Source of the DNA: Candidatus Poribacteria bacterium | GTDB taxonomy: Bacteria; Poribacteria; WGA-4E; WGA-3G | Assembly (NCBI GenBank): GCA_022827225.1 | Contig: JAJDTJ010000011.1 | Coordinates: forward strand, 1 to 61,103 | DNA length: 61,103 nt | Reading direction: 5' to 3' | Shown: positions 16,906 through 25,432 of the stretch, in pieces | Position numbering within the stretch: the stretch's first letter is position 1 | How the letters are laid out: each line of letters opens with the position of its first letter | The notes under the pieces: model-generated | The model's input: only the letters and a program-made list of their open reading frames with translations | Told to the model about the DNA's origin: nothing | Database searches by the model: none | Position numbers and translations under genes: made by a program

Positions 16906-18306
16906 TCAAATATCGGAACGGAAGAATTTCAGAAACGCCACGGTTGTCAATATGACTGCAAAGAAGCAGAGCAGCATCACATCTACCGCGGATTGACGGA
17001 GCGTTTCTCCTAAAGTCGTTATCTCCAAAGATGGCGGTTGTGTAATTTGGATAGGTCTGTTTTGCCTGCTATGCGTATAATCTATAATTTTACTGAACAG
17101 ATCTGTATAGAGCATCTCATAATAGCGGTCGCCCGTTTGAAAATAGGTGCCTCTTTTTGCCTTTCCGGTCTGTGTCAGGTTTGTAGTGATATAAATTAAG
17201 GAAGAGGTCGGCGTGATTCGAGAGAGCATCTGCCCTAACTGTTCTTGCCGTTCAATTTCACGTGTATAATTCCGATCCAATTTGTTAGCATTGTTCTGAA
17301 ATTTCGATCTATATTCCGCTTCAAAGGGTTTCATACGCTCAGTAATTTTTTTAGACATCTCCCCACTTATGTGTATGTGTCCCTTCTCGTTGGGCGGAAT
17401 TTCCCTGATCATTTTATCCTGTTCCTTTTCGAGTGCTGCCTTGAAATCATCGCGCATGGCTGTTTTTTCCATGTAGACGCTCTGTGAAGTTTGTGTTGGT
17501 GCGATAAATTTGGCAGCAAGGAACCCAACGCGTGGCGTAATCAATACTGCAAACACCCAAACAGTAAAGGCAACGATGAGTGCTGTCTTAGAATTGTCTA
17601 AGTAGGTAGAAATTACTGTACCGATTGCAAAAAAGACACCGATGTAGAGCAACGAGATGATGGATAAACCGAGAACCCTCGGAAAAATTTCAGGTTCTCC
17701 GAGCGGGAATCCTTGCCAGACAAGCATCAGTAAGCCGAACAGCAACGACACCAAGAATGGAACGACAAACACCACGTATCCGCCAATCAATTTGCTCCAT
17801 AAAAATAGGTCACGGGGTAAGGAATTAGCTAAGGTAATCCGAAGGGTGCCCGCTTCTCGTTCCCCGGCAACCGCATCGAACGTAAACAGTAACGCGAGTA
17901 GACTGAAAACAGTACCGACGACGAACAGAAAATCGAGATGCCCTAACAGATAGGAGAGAGAGGACACCAGAGCGGGTGCCCCTTGTGTAACCCCATTGCG
18001 GGTCATGCCAAGATAACTCGGCAATGCATCCGCTAACCCATTTGCGAAAACACTTAAAGGGGTCGGTTTGAGGATGAGTTTGGAAACTTCCAGTTCTGGA
18101 TCCAGTGGCATCCCTGGGTTCATCGTAGTTTCTTCAATGTTTGCGAGTTTAACGGCTTCTTGGTAATCGACTAAATTCTGTTGATAATTTCGGTAACTGG
18201 TGGAAAGTGTCAGCGGGACGAGAAGGAGGCACATCACAAGGAGTGCAACAAAACGGACGCTCAGAATGTGATGCATAATCTCTTTCTGAATTAATGTTAT
18301 TAACAT
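16906..18306 (-). CDS. ABC-2 family transporter permease (orphan)
   Basis: 466 residues. An N-terminal helix (about 18-36) is followed by a long extracytoplasmic loop and then a block of about four hydrophobic helices between residues 120 and 265. A hydrophilic domain (about 275-395) follows, with a last helix at about 440-460. The motif FDAVAGEREAGTLRITLANSLPR (about 147-169) is the GEREAGTL signature of ABC-2 permeases of the NosY/DUF3526 type. Such proteins pair with a separate ATPase, but none is adjacent, so the partner must lie elsewhere. GAAGGAG precedes the ATG. Substrate unknown. Confidence 0.8.
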   Translation of the reverse strand: MLITLIQKEIMHHILSVRFVALLVMCLLLVPLTLSTSYRNYQQNLVDYQEAVKLANIEETTMNPGMPLDPELEVSKLILKPTPLSVFANGLADALPSYLGMTRNGVTQGAPALVSSLSYLLGHLDFLFVVGTVFSLLALLFTFDAVAGEREAGTLRITLANSLPRDLFLWSKLIGGYVVFVVPFLVSLLFGLLMLVWQGFPLGEPEIFPRVLGLSIISLLYIGVFFAIGTVISTYLDNSKTALIVAFTVWVFAVLITPRVGFLAAKFIAPTQTSQSVYMEKTAMRDDFKAALEKEQDKMIREIPPNEKGHIHISGEMSKKITERMKPFEAEYRSKFQNNANKLDRNYTREIERQEQLGQMLSRITPTSSLIYITTNLTQTGKAKRGTYFQTGDRYYEMLYTDLFSKIIDYTHSRQNRPIQITQPPSLEITTLGETLRQSAVDVMLLCFFAVILTTVAFLKFFRSDI

Positions 18307-18388
18307 TTGAATTCTCCTTCTATTTTCTCTTAATGAGGATTACGTTCTTTTAAAATCAATTTCCGTGAAGTGATGTATGTCTCCCTTT

Positions 18389-18433
18389 TATAATTAATGA
18401 TATGGGTTTGGAGCGGAAAGGGTGCATAATCTG
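18389..18433 (-). repeat. 45-bp repeat, copy 2 (upstream of permease gene)
   Basis: Same-orientation partner of 15937-15981; it lies 83 nt upstream of the permease start. The conserved blocks GGGTGCATAATCTG and TATAATTAA (plus-strand reading) flank a variable middle. Could be a promoter/operator shared by the two minus-strand genes or a small dispersed repeat. Confidence 0.55.
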
Positions 18434-18518
18434 CACAAAATTGGGGGAAAAGCAATAAAGGCATGGAGCCATCTATTATTTTTTTATCAAAAAAGTCGTC
18501 AATCTCGTAGAAAAGTGA

Positions 18519-18524
18519 TATAAT
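18519..18524 (+). promoter_or_regulatory. candidate -10 box for threonine dehydratase
   Basis: TATAAT 51 nt upstream of the ATG at 18575, with TCGTCA (18496-18501) at 17-bp spacing as a weak -35. Confidence 0.4.
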
Positions 18525-18574
18525 ATTTATGGCGTTATAGTTTATATGAACCAAACCCATAAACGAAGGGCAAA

Positions 18575-19540
18575 ATGACAGCTTTAAAATTTCAAGACAT
18601 AATTGCTGCGAGACAGGTCGTGGCGCGGTTTTTAAAATCTACACCACTCATTCACTATCCAGAATTATCGGAACGGCTCGGATTCCAAGCGTACATCAAA
18701 CACGAAAACCACAACCCAACGGGTAGTTTCAAGGTGCGGGGTGGTCTGAATTTCATGCATCATCTGCCGCAAGCACAACGTGAAAGAGGTGTCATCACAG
18801 CGACACGTGGAAATCACGGACAGTCTATCGCCTACGCTGCAGCACAGTTCGGTGTTAAGGCGACCGTCGTTGTACCGCACGGCAATAACCCGGAAAAGAA
18901 CAGCGCGATGCAAGCGTTCGGTGCTGAACTGATTGAACACGGCACCGACTTTGATGAGGCACGCCTGTTGTGTGAAACACTCGAAGCCGAACGCGGACTT
19001 TACTATGTTCATCCGTGTATGGAACCTGCACTCTTTCACGGGGTCGGCACCTATTCACTTGAGGTTTTTGAAAACCTACCGAATGTAGACGCCATTATCG
19101 TGCCTATCGGTGGCGGAAGCGGTTGCTGCGGCGCGATTACCGTCGCAAAGGCGATCAACCCGACTGTGAAGGTCATCGGCGTGCAGGCGGAGAACGCGCC
19201 CGCCATCTATCACTCATGGAAAGAAGGAAAGCGTGTGGAGACCGATTCTTGTGATACCGTCGCAGATGGACTTGCGACGCGTGTACCGTTCCCACTACCG
19301 CTCTCTATTATTAAAGACGGTATTCACGATATTGTGTTGTTGAACGAAGCTGAACTCGTAGACGGTATTCGTCTGGCGTTGCGTTGGACACACAACTTGG
19401 CGGAAGGCGCAGGCGCAGCACCGATCGCGGCTGCACATAAACTCACAGATACATTGGCAGGGAAAAATGTGGTGATGGTGATGACCGGCGCAAATCTCGA
19501 TACGGAAACACTCAAAGCAACACTCGCCTACCAGTTGTGA
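18575..19540 (+). CDS. threonine/serine dehydratase (PLP-dependent)
   Basis: 321 residues. Fold type II PLP enzyme that deaminates threonine to 2-oxobutanoate and/or serine to pyruvate. The Schiff-base lysine is K53 in NPTGSFKVRGG, and the phosphate-binding glycine loop is GGGSG at about 179-183. The Asn after the lysine block (RGNHGQS, about 75-82) is typical. There is no C-terminal ACT regulatory domain, so it is the short catabolic-type enzyme rather than full-length IlvA. AAGGG precedes the ATG. Its last 13 bp overlap the 3' end of the convergent thiamine pyrophosphokinase-like gene. Confidence 0.88.
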   Translation: MTALKFQDIIAARQVVARFLKSTPLIHYPELSERLGFQAYIKHENHNPTGSFKVRGGLNFMHHLPQAQRERGVITATRGNHGQSIAYAAAQFGVKATVVVPHGNNPEKNSAMQAFGAELIEHGTDFDEARLLCETLEAERGLYYVHPCMEPALFHGVGTYSLEVFENLPNVDAIIVPIGGGSGCCGAITVAKAINPTVKVIGVQAENAPAIYHSWKEGKRVETDSCDTVADGLATRVPFPLPLSIIKDGIHDIVLLNEAELVDGIRLALRWTHNLAEGAGAAPIAAAHKLTDTLAGKNVVMVMTGANLDTETLKATLAYQL

Positions 19541-20241
19541 ATCACATAGACGGGTGATGATCTATCAACCAATCGGACGGTTGCCCATTCTGCGCCATCT
19601 ACGAACTCGTTGCGGAGGGCGTTTGTTAGGGCGGGGTGGATCTGTAGCGATGCCAAATCCCATCGCAGGTTTTCGCTTTTTTCGACGACGACGTTCTCGG
19701 TGTCCGCAATGAGCGAGACGCGTTGTAACCGGTCGCTCTTTCGGGTTAACCGAACGGTTGATAAGACGTAATGGATTGTCTGCATCGGGTCTCGCATTTC
19801 GGCATGGTAGGATTCATCCGCAGATAGGCGGTAATGCCCGAAACGCATCAACTTTAGGTTGCCGAGGAAGTGGTCTGTCTCGTACACCTCAGGATGCGGT
19901 AAACCGCCATAGATAACAATATGCCGGCATCCGTATTCTCGGAGTGCATAATCGACAGCAAGTTGCCCGTCGGTATAGTCTTTATCTGTCTGTCCAACCC
20001 ATTCTTGGACGCTCTGTTTTGCCTGCGTCTCTCCTTGGACAACCGAATCCATATCACCAATGAGAACATCGGGGATAAGCGGTGCCTCTCCATACTGATT
20101 TAATGTATCAAATATCCGAATCCCGCCATCGGCACAGATCGTAGGAAAACGGTTCGCGACTGCGTTTTCGATCTCTTGACGGTAGAAACCGAGATGCCGT
20201 GTGTCGTAATAGCCGTTGAGAAAAATAAGTGCGGACCCCAT
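19528..20241 (-). CDS. thiamine pyrophosphokinase-like protein
   Basis: 237 residues. Thiamine pyrophosphokinase transfers pyrophosphate from ATP to thiamine to make ThDP. The family motifs are visible: ADGG (about 37-40), PDVLIGDMDS (about 58-67) and the KDYTDGQLAVDYAL segment (about 86-99) followed by IYGGLPHPEVYETDHFLGNL (about 109-128). The C-terminal half is divergent and may differ in substrate. Start ATG at 20241 is preceded by a leader (AACCGCAAGG, 12-nt gap) also found before the genes starting at 23069 and 56451. 3' end overlaps the convergent dehydratase. Confidence 0.8.
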   Translation of the reverse strand: MGSALIFLNGYYDTRHLGFYRQEIENAVANRFPTICADGGIRIFDTLNQYGEAPLIPDVLIGDMDSVVQGETQAKQSVQEWVGQTDKDYTDGQLAVDYALREYGCRHIVIYGGLPHPEVYETDHFLGNLKLMRFGHYRLSADESYHAEMRDPMQTIHYVLSTVRLTRKSDRLQRVSLIADTENVVVEKSENLRWDLASLQIHPALTNALRNEFVDGAEWATVRLVDRSSPVYVIHNW

Positions 20242-20263
20242 ATTTTTAATTTTCCTTGCGGTT
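20242..20263 (-). promoter_or_regulatory. conserved 5' leader, copy 1
   Basis: On the minus strand AACCGCAAGGAAAATTAAAAAT runs directly into the ATG of the thiamine pyrophosphokinase-like gene. The AAGG lies 12 nt from the start codon, long for a Shine-Dalgarno. Further upstream on the same strand are ACGCAGCC (20330-20323) and GGCGATCC (20308-20301), both also seen in the leader at 23070. Confidence 0.55.
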
Positions 20264-20383
20264 TGTTGATGCGGATTAGGTGCTTGATGTTCTTGTTCTC
20301 GGATCGCCCGGCGCGATGCTTGGGCTGCGTTTTTCTATTAAGAAGGTAAGGGAATCCACTATAAACCCCCTAAATCCTCCTTA

Positions 20384-21298
20384 TCAGAGGGACTTTAAGA
20401 GATTATATGACGGAAGCAGTTGACATGGATGATAGGAACGTTTGACGCGCTTTAGGTTCTCTAACCCAGAATCGTCCATAGCGTTGACCCAGTTATAGGT
20501 ATCCATCAATTCCTTGCAGAATTCGCGGTAGATGAACTGCGCCAATCCGGTTATACTGAGGTCCGTAATCTCGAACAAGATACAGAAGGTATCGGCATTC
20601 AGCCGATAGCCGAAGGTGTACCCCTTGATTCCCTCGTTGATACGAACAACCCTACCGACGAGACCGAGTGCCTCCGCTTCCGAAACCCCGATTCGGTGCG
20701 CCGACTGTGAATCGTTGAGCATTGCGTTGTAGATGGGATCGTCATATTTCTGTGATCGCCTCTCGCGCCATCTGTCGTAAAGTGCAAGACATTCATCCCG
20801 GTCGTTGGGACAATACGGACGCAACTCCGCTGATGGATGTGCTACGACAAAAGCGTTATAGGCGTGCCGTTGCTGCTTGTAGCGGTCGCCTCGTAGTTCC
20901 GCAAGTGCTGCTGTTTCGTAAAGGTATTCCGTCTCCTTCAGACTCACAGAAAACCCGTTCTTTTCAAAGAGGGCGGTCATCTCTTGTGGCACATTTTCGA
21001 TCCTGACGATGTGTGGATTCCGACTGGCATCTAACATGAATCGATGCGTCCTGTTAACAACGTTTAGATAACCGCGGTTTTCTATTTCGGACGGTACCGG
21101 CAGGAGCGGCATGAAATAGTCGTCCGCCTGCTTTGCGAAAAGACATAGATAACCCGAAAATAGGGTCCAGTAAAACTGGAAGTGTTCCCGCCAGACATAG
21201 AGCGGTGCGAAGGCGTAATGAGACAGGCGCGTGCGTGGCTGATGCGCATATCTGTCAAAAATCGGTTTGTCGTTAAGCGTGAGTGGCTGAAGTCGCAT
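20384..21298 (-). CDS. DUF2156 / LPG_synthase C-terminal domain protein
   Basis: 304 residues. Similar to the DUF2156 family, a GNAT-type acyltransferase fold related to the catalytic domain of lysyl-phosphatidylglycerol synthase. The start has RLSHYAFAPLYVWREHFQFYW, the typical opening of the family, and later YNWVNAMDDSGLENLKRVKRSYHPCQLLPSYNL matches its C-terminal end. It overlaps the upstream YkgJ gene by 26 bp, indicating co-expression. No membrane segment. The amino-acyl donor and acceptor are unknown. Confidence 0.75.
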   Translation of the reverse strand: MRLQPLTLNDKPIFDRYAHQPRTRLSHYAFAPLYVWREHFQFYWTLFSGYLCLFAKQADDYFMPLLPVPSEIENRGYLNVVNRTHRFMLDASRNPHIVRIENVPQEMTALFEKNGFSVSLKETEYLYETAALAELRGDRYKQQRHAYNAFVVAHPSAELRPYCPNDRDECLALYDRWRERRSQKYDDPIYNAMLNDSQSAHRIGVSEAEALGLVGRVVRINEGIKGYTFGYRLNADTFCILFEITDLSITGLAQFIYREFCKELMDTYNWVNAMDDSGLENLKRVKRSYHPCQLLPSYNLLKSL

Positions 21299-21923
21299 TT
21301 TTCAGTTTTTTTGAAATGTCGCGACCAAGGAGATCGCTCCTACCGAGTGTGTGAACAATTATTACAGTGTCTTGGTAGTCACCGATGAGGCTCCAGTTTG
21401 CGGCGATCTGTTCGGTGACCGTTGCGGATTCAACGTAATCGATGACCTCTCGGATATGCTGTTGAAATGTTTCTGTTTGAAAGTGTTCTTCACCGAATGG
21501 ACAGAGTGTGTCCACGCCGAGCACGACCTCGTTGCCGTCTTCACTGAACATAATCACGAACGGATAGAGTTGGCAGTCAAGCGGACGGACCGGATAGATG
21601 CTACAACGGCTCGTCTCCGGTTCAAAGAAGGGACAGATGTAGAAGTCATCGTGGGATTTTAGCTGGATCTGCGCGCTTTTTCCATCTGTCTGTGGACGGA
21701 ACAGCACTGGATCTGCCCCCGCTGCTACGACTCGCGCTTTCTCTGTTTCAGTGAAAATGGGTGCAAGCGGACTGTCTACCTCTAAAAATCGGCAGCAGAC
21801 ATCACAAGAGAAGCAGACTTCGGAAGGGATGATTTGGTAGAGTTTGGGGGGCGTGGGTGTAGGTGTCTCCATCGTCCAATAAGCCTGTTGAATCTTGGGC
21901 CAGCTACGGGTTCCGCTGCTCAA
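21273..21923 (-). CDS. YkgJ family cysteine-cluster protein
   Basis: 216 residues from a TTG at 21923 directly after the aminotransferase stop; an ATG at 21872 (199 residues) is an equally possible start. The cluster CFSCDVCC (about 38-45) and later CPFF...CSIYPVRPLDCQLYPF (about 97-122) is the YkgJ pattern, a putative zinc or iron-sulfur binding protein of unknown reaction. A further Cys in DTLCPFGEEHF follows. It is sandwiched between the DegT aminotransferase (abutting) and DUF2156 (overlapping), so it is part of one operon. Confidence 0.8.
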   Translation of the reverse strand: MSSGTRSWPKIQQAYWTMETPTPTPPKLYQIIPSEVCFSCDVCCRFLEVDSPLAPIFTETEKARVVAAGADPVLFRPQTDGKSAQIQLKSHDDFYICPFFEPETSRCSIYPVRPLDCQLYPFVIMFSEDGNEVVLGVDTLCPFGEEHFQTETFQQHIREVIDYVESATVTEQIAANWSLIGDYQDTVIIVHTLGRSDLLGRDISKKLKNATSATHA

Positions 21924-23069
21924 TTATGATGCTAAAATTTTACCGATGGCATTAATCACGGTATAAATATCATCTTCGGTTAATCCGGGATGGAGCGGGA
22001 GGCTCACAACGCGTTCAAACGCTGCCTCAGCACACGGGAAATCGCCGACACGGTAGCCGTAACGCTCTTGATAGAAATCGAAGAGATGTAACGGAATATA
22101 GTGCACACTGCATTCGATGTTCGCCTCACGTAAGGCTTCCACGAATGTGTCTCGGTTGCCGGTGTTGAGCTGGATAATGTAGAGATGCCATGCGTGTTCG
22201 CGGGGGTTATCCGGTGCTACAGGCGTGTTGACCTGTGGAAATTTCGCCAGTTCTGTCTGGTAGATGTGCGCAAAATTTCGGCGGCGTTCATGCTGTTTGT
22301 TGAGTTTCATGAGTTGACACACCCCCATCGCTGCTTGGATATCGGTCATATTGTATTTATACCCCTCGGTAGCGATGTCGTAGTGCCAGATATTGCGTTG
22401 CGATTGACGGGACCAAGCATCTTTGTCAATCCCGTGAAGTCGCATGGTACGGAGCGGTTCAGCGAATGCGTCGCTGTTCGTGGTAATCATGCCGCCTTCG
22501 CCCGTCGTGAGGTTCTTGTTTGCGTAGAAACTAAAAGCGGACAGGTCACCGAGATTCCCGATGTATTGTCCTTTATATTCCGTTGGGATGGCGTGCGCAG
22601 CGTCGTCGATGAGCGTAAGGTTGTGGGTTCGACTTATGTCCTGCAACGCATCCATGTCGCAGGGGATACCAGCGATGTGAACAGGAAGTATCGCTTTCGT
22701 CCGGTCGGTTATCGCCGCTTCAATCTTGACGGTGTCGATGTTGAGTGTATCGGGATGGATGTCCACAAACACCGGTTTGGCACCGACGTATCGGATCGCC
22801 TCAGCTGTCGCAGTGAAAGTATAAGGCGTTGTGATAACTTCATCGTCGTTCCCGACACCGGCGACAACGAGACTCAGATGTAGTGCAGCGGTACAGGAAC
22901 TGACAGCGATGGCGTGTTCGACACCGAGATATTCGGCGAAGGCACGTTCAAATTCACGGACTCTCGTTCCGGTGCTGATCCATTTCGACGCAAGCACTTG
23001 GCTAACGGCTTCAATCTCAGTTTCATCAATCCAAGGACGACTAAACGGTATAAACGGGTTCTTTGCCAT
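21924..23069 (-). CDS. DegT/DnrJ/EryC1/StrS family aminotransferase
   Basis: 381 residues. PLP-dependent sugar aminotransferase, normally converting a keto-nucleotide-sugar into an amino-sugar using glutamate. The N-terminal FSRPWIDETEIEAV is the usual opening. DDAAHAI contains the PLP-interacting Asp (about 156), and K185 in SFYANKNLTTGEGG is the Schiff-base lysine. No nucleotide-sugar dehydratase lies next to it. Preceded by the conserved leader (23070-23092). The YkgJ gene follows without a gap. Confidence 0.9.
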   Translation of the reverse strand: MAKNPFIPFSRPWIDETEIEAVSQVLASKWISTGTRVREFERAFAEYLGVEHAIAVSSCTAALHLSLVVAGVGNDDEVITTPYTFTATAEAIRYVGAKPVFVDIHPDTLNIDTVKIEAAITDRTKAILPVHIAGIPCDMDALQDISRTHNLTLIDDAAHAIPTEYKGQYIGNLGDLSAFSFYANKNLTTGEGGMITTNSDAFAEPLRTMRLHGIDKDAWSRQSQRNIWHYDIATEGYKYNMTDIQAAMGVCQLMKLNKQHERRRNFAHIYQTELAKFPQVNTPVAPDNPREHAWHLYIIQLNTGNRDTFVEALREANIECSVHYIPLHLFDFYQERYGYRVGDFPCAEAAFERVVSLPLHPGLTEDDIYTVINAIGKILAS

Positions 23070-23092
23070 ATTTTTAATATCCCTTGCGGTTC
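23070..23092 (-). promoter_or_regulatory. conserved 5' leader, copy 2
   Basis: On the minus strand GAACCGCAAGGGATATTAAAA leads into the ATG of the aminotransferase gene, AAGG again 12 nt from the start. ACGCAGCC (23159-23152) and GGCGATCC (23123-23116) lie upstream in the same order as in copy 1, with different spacing. Confidence 0.55.
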
Positions 23093-23272
23093 AATAAGGT
23101 TCGTCGGGGGTTTCAGGATCGCCTCCGTAAACCGCCTTCCACTTCGTTTCAGGCTGCGTCTTTTAATTTTTTCTCAGGATTTACACGAATTGTCACGAAA
23201 AGTAATATGCTTTACCGAAACAGTCGATATTTGCGGAGTGCGCGTAAGTTCTATTCTATAGAGACTTGGTAT

Positions 23273-23731
23273 TTAGGCTGATGGCTCCATTTTTAACTGA
23301 AGGATATGGATCATTGCCTCAAGAGCAAGTTTATAACTATGGGACCCGAAACCGCCGATGACCCCGACTGCGATCGCCGATATGTACGAATGATGCCGAA
23401 AATCTTCACGGGCATAGATGTTAGAGAGATGAATCTCAATGACAGGCACTGCGACTGTCGCGAGTGCATCTCGGATGGCGACGCTCGTATGTGTGTAGGC
23501 TGCGGGATTAATCAGGATACCATCTGCCCAGTCGATATGGTCACCGATGATGGTGACAAGTTCGCCTTCATGGTTCGATTGAAGGATTTTGAGGACGACC
23601 GGGTGCGGCGATGCTGCGGCATGCTGATCGAGCATTGTGTTGATGTCCGCTAAGGTTTCGTGTCCATAGATCTCTGGTTGACGTTTCCCCAAGAGATGCA
23701 AATTCGGTCCGTGTAGGACGAGAATGTTCAT
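23273..23731 (-). CDS. aroQ: 3-dehydroquinate dehydratase, type II
   Basis: 152 residues, the typical length. Dehydrates 3-dehydroquinate to 3-dehydroshikimate in the shikimate pathway. Diagnostic motifs are [18 protein letters not shown] (residues 5-22, with the catalytic Arg/Tyr), QSNHEGELV (about 51-59), [10 protein letters not shown] (about 74-83), and [18 protein letters not shown] (about 97-114, catalytic His). AAAGGAACACTTTC precedes the ATG. It is the first gene of the minus-strand group ending with the thiamine pyrophosphokinase-like gene. Confidence 0.95.
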   Translation of the reverse strand: MNILVLHGPNLHLLGKRQPEIYGHETLADINTMLDQHAAASPHPVVLKILQSNHEGELVTIIGDHIDWADGILINPAAYTHTSVAIRDALATVAVPVIEIHLSNIYAREDFRHHSYISAIAVGVIGGFGSHSYKLALEAMIHILQLKMEPSA

Positions 23732-23841
23732 GAAAGTGTTCCTTTTTTCGTAAAATATTGTCCTCTGCCATCAGCAGTATACAATCAATCCGAAAAATTT
23801 GCAATGTATTTTGTGTTTTTTTAGGAAGTTTCGGAGAGGAT

Positions 23842-23915
23842 ACAATAGTTTGGACAGTTTCTGCCCGTTTCGTGTTGTGTTTTCAAGGATGTTTCTACTT
23901 TTCTACGAGTTTTGA
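23842..23915 (+). repeat. 72-bp interspersed repeat, copy B, with hairpin
   Basis: Inverted partner of 69-141. Its right end TTTTCTACGAGTT (23899-23911) pairs perfectly with AACTCGTAGAAAA (23925-23937) across a 13-nt loop, a feature the first copy lacks. Not recognised as a known element. Confidence 0.6.
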
Positions 23916-24249
23916 GCAGTAGCGAACTCGTAGAAAAAGCACAAGATGGAACAGGAGCCAACAGCCAAAAGACTGAACAGGAGACCAACAGCCTATTCTA
24001 CAAAGGTGAATATAAGGACTATCTAACCGAAGATATTAAGGGTTATGAAGATTTTCCGTCAATAGACTTAAAGGATCCTGGTAAGTACAACACGCCTTGC
24101 AATAACGGGACTTACGCATAGTAGAGATATTGATGGAAGAAGCATAGAAGGAAGGGATAGATGCTGGGAGGTCCTCTAACTTCCAATCTCCGTATCTTTC
24201 AATCCCGCTGGCTCCATTTTTAGTCTATGTGGTCTTTTCAAAATTCCTG

Positions 24250-24342
24250 AATCATCAACCAAATCATCAACCTCTCTAAACCTTTATAGTTCCTGAGTTT
24301 ATGCCATAATCATCAACCCAAAATGGTTAGAAATCATCAACC
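24250..24342. repeat. four short direct repeats AATCATCAACC
   Basis: Eleven-base copies at 24250-24260, 24262-24272, 24308-24318 and 24332-24342. Irregular spacing (12, 46 and 24 bp) and no leader, so not a CRISPR. Confidence 0.6.
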
Positions 24343-24378
24343 AATGGGTAAGACAAATTCTATATTCGCGCCTGTCGG

Positions 24379-25419
24379 TTACCGAACGACACCCACCTCT
24401 TCGCGCCAAGCATCAAGTAGCTGCATATTACCAAGAGTATCTGCCCAAGACATTGCTGGTGCTTGTCGGTCTGCGATATGCGCTGCGACTGTATCGGCTT
24501 CGTAGGTGAACAGGTCCCTATCAGCCGTGACCGCCACTTCCGTGGCTTCTCGGCCTCCGGACGATTGAACGATCAACTGTGTTGCAGGGAAGGTTGTATC
24601 GGGTGGCAACGGTGCCCTCGCCCCTCGACACGGCGATGATGGCAACCACGGGTTTGGAATCGTTAGCGTTCCGTCCGTGCCGTAGATGATAACGCTACTG
24701 CCGTAAGTGCATTCGACTGCACAAACGATCTCTGCGATAATGTCGTTCTCAAATTTTAGGGTCGCCGCTGCGATGTGATCTACACCGGTTGGACCAACTT
24801 TCCCGTTCCCTTTGACGGAGATCGGATTCAGAAACAGTTCGTTCGCCGCTGCGCCTGCGATTTTCCGTGCCATTGAGGCGGTATAGCACCCGATGTCAAG
24901 GATACCTCCACCGCCCATTTCACGGTTATAGATCCGACTCTGCGGGTTGAATCCGGAACGGTAGCCGAACGTCGCTCGGACAGCCAGAACATCACCGATT
25001 GCCCCTTCTTGTATCAGTTCGACCATTTTTGCGATTTGCGGGTGGCACCGGTACATAAAGGCTTCCATGAGAAAGACATCGTTTTCCCGCGCGGCGTTTA
25101 CCATCGCTTCGGTTTCAGTGTAGTTCATGCTGATCGGTTTTTCGACCAGTAGGTGCTTCCCTGCTTCGGCACACTTTACCGCCCATTCCGCATGTAACGG
25201 GTGGATCGTCGCAATATAGATGGCATCGATATCGTCATCTGCTAACAGGTCTGCGTAGTCGTCATATTGGCGAGGGATACCGAAATCGTTGGCGAGTCTG
25301 TCGTTACGTTCCCGCGTGCGACTTGCGACAGCGAGTATCTGTCCTGTGTCAGTAAAACGCATGCCGTTGCAGAAGACGTATGCGATACCGCCTGCTCCCA
25401 TAACGCCCCAGTTTAACAT
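24379..25419 (-). CDS. Gfo/Idh/MocA family oxidoreductase
   Basis: 346 residues. NAD(P)-dependent sugar-type dehydrogenase. The Rossmann motif GVMGAGGIAYVFCNGM (about 5-20) and VEKPISMNYTE (about 93-103) with the family lysine are visible, then GGGGILDIGCYTASMARK (about 170-187) with the conserved Asp/Cys-Tyr in the second domain. Length is standard. AAGGAG precedes the ATG. It is 13 nt downstream of a PhyH dioxygenase on the same strand, so both probably act on one substrate. Confidence 0.88.
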   Translation of the reverse strand: MLNWGVMGAGGIAYVFCNGMRFTDTGQILAVASRTRERNDRLANDFGIPRQYDDYADLLADDDIDAIYIATIHPLHAEWAVKCAEAGKHLLVEKPISMNYTETEAMVNAARENDVFLMEAFMYRCHPQIAKMVELIQEGAIGDVLAVRATFGYRSGFNPQSRIYNREMGGGGILDIGCYTASMARKIAGAAANELFLNPISVKGNGKVGPTGVDHIAAATLKFENDIIAEIVCAVECTYGSSVIIYGTDGTLTIPNPWLPSSPCRGARAPLPPDTTFPATQLIVQSSGGREATEVAVTADRDLFTYEADTVAAHIADRQAPAMSWADTLGNMQLLDAWREEVGVVR

Positions 25420-25432
25420 ATGTTATCTCCTT

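Larger units (their letters stand above)
23732..24378. other. long intergenic region with repeats
   Basis: About 650 bp without a convincing gene. Holds the repeat copy at 23842-23915, a 13-bp hairpin (23899-23911 with 23925-23937), and four direct copies of AATCATCAACC (24250, 24262, 24308, 24332). A 69-codon plus frame from a TTG at 23912 has no ribosome site or recognisable domain. Confidence 0.5.

Noticed and set aside
16906..18306. Complete ABC transporter operon
   Set aside because: Only a permease is present; no ATPase gene lies next to it.
20242..20383. TPP riboswitch upstream of the thiamine pyrophosphokinase-like gene
   Set aside because: The conserved THI-box blocks (CUGAGA and similar) are not visible, and the leader is shared with unrelated genes.
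23912..24121. 69-codon plus-strand frame after the repeat hairpin
   Set aside because: Starts with TTG without a site, lies in a repeat-rich non-coding region and matches nothing I know.
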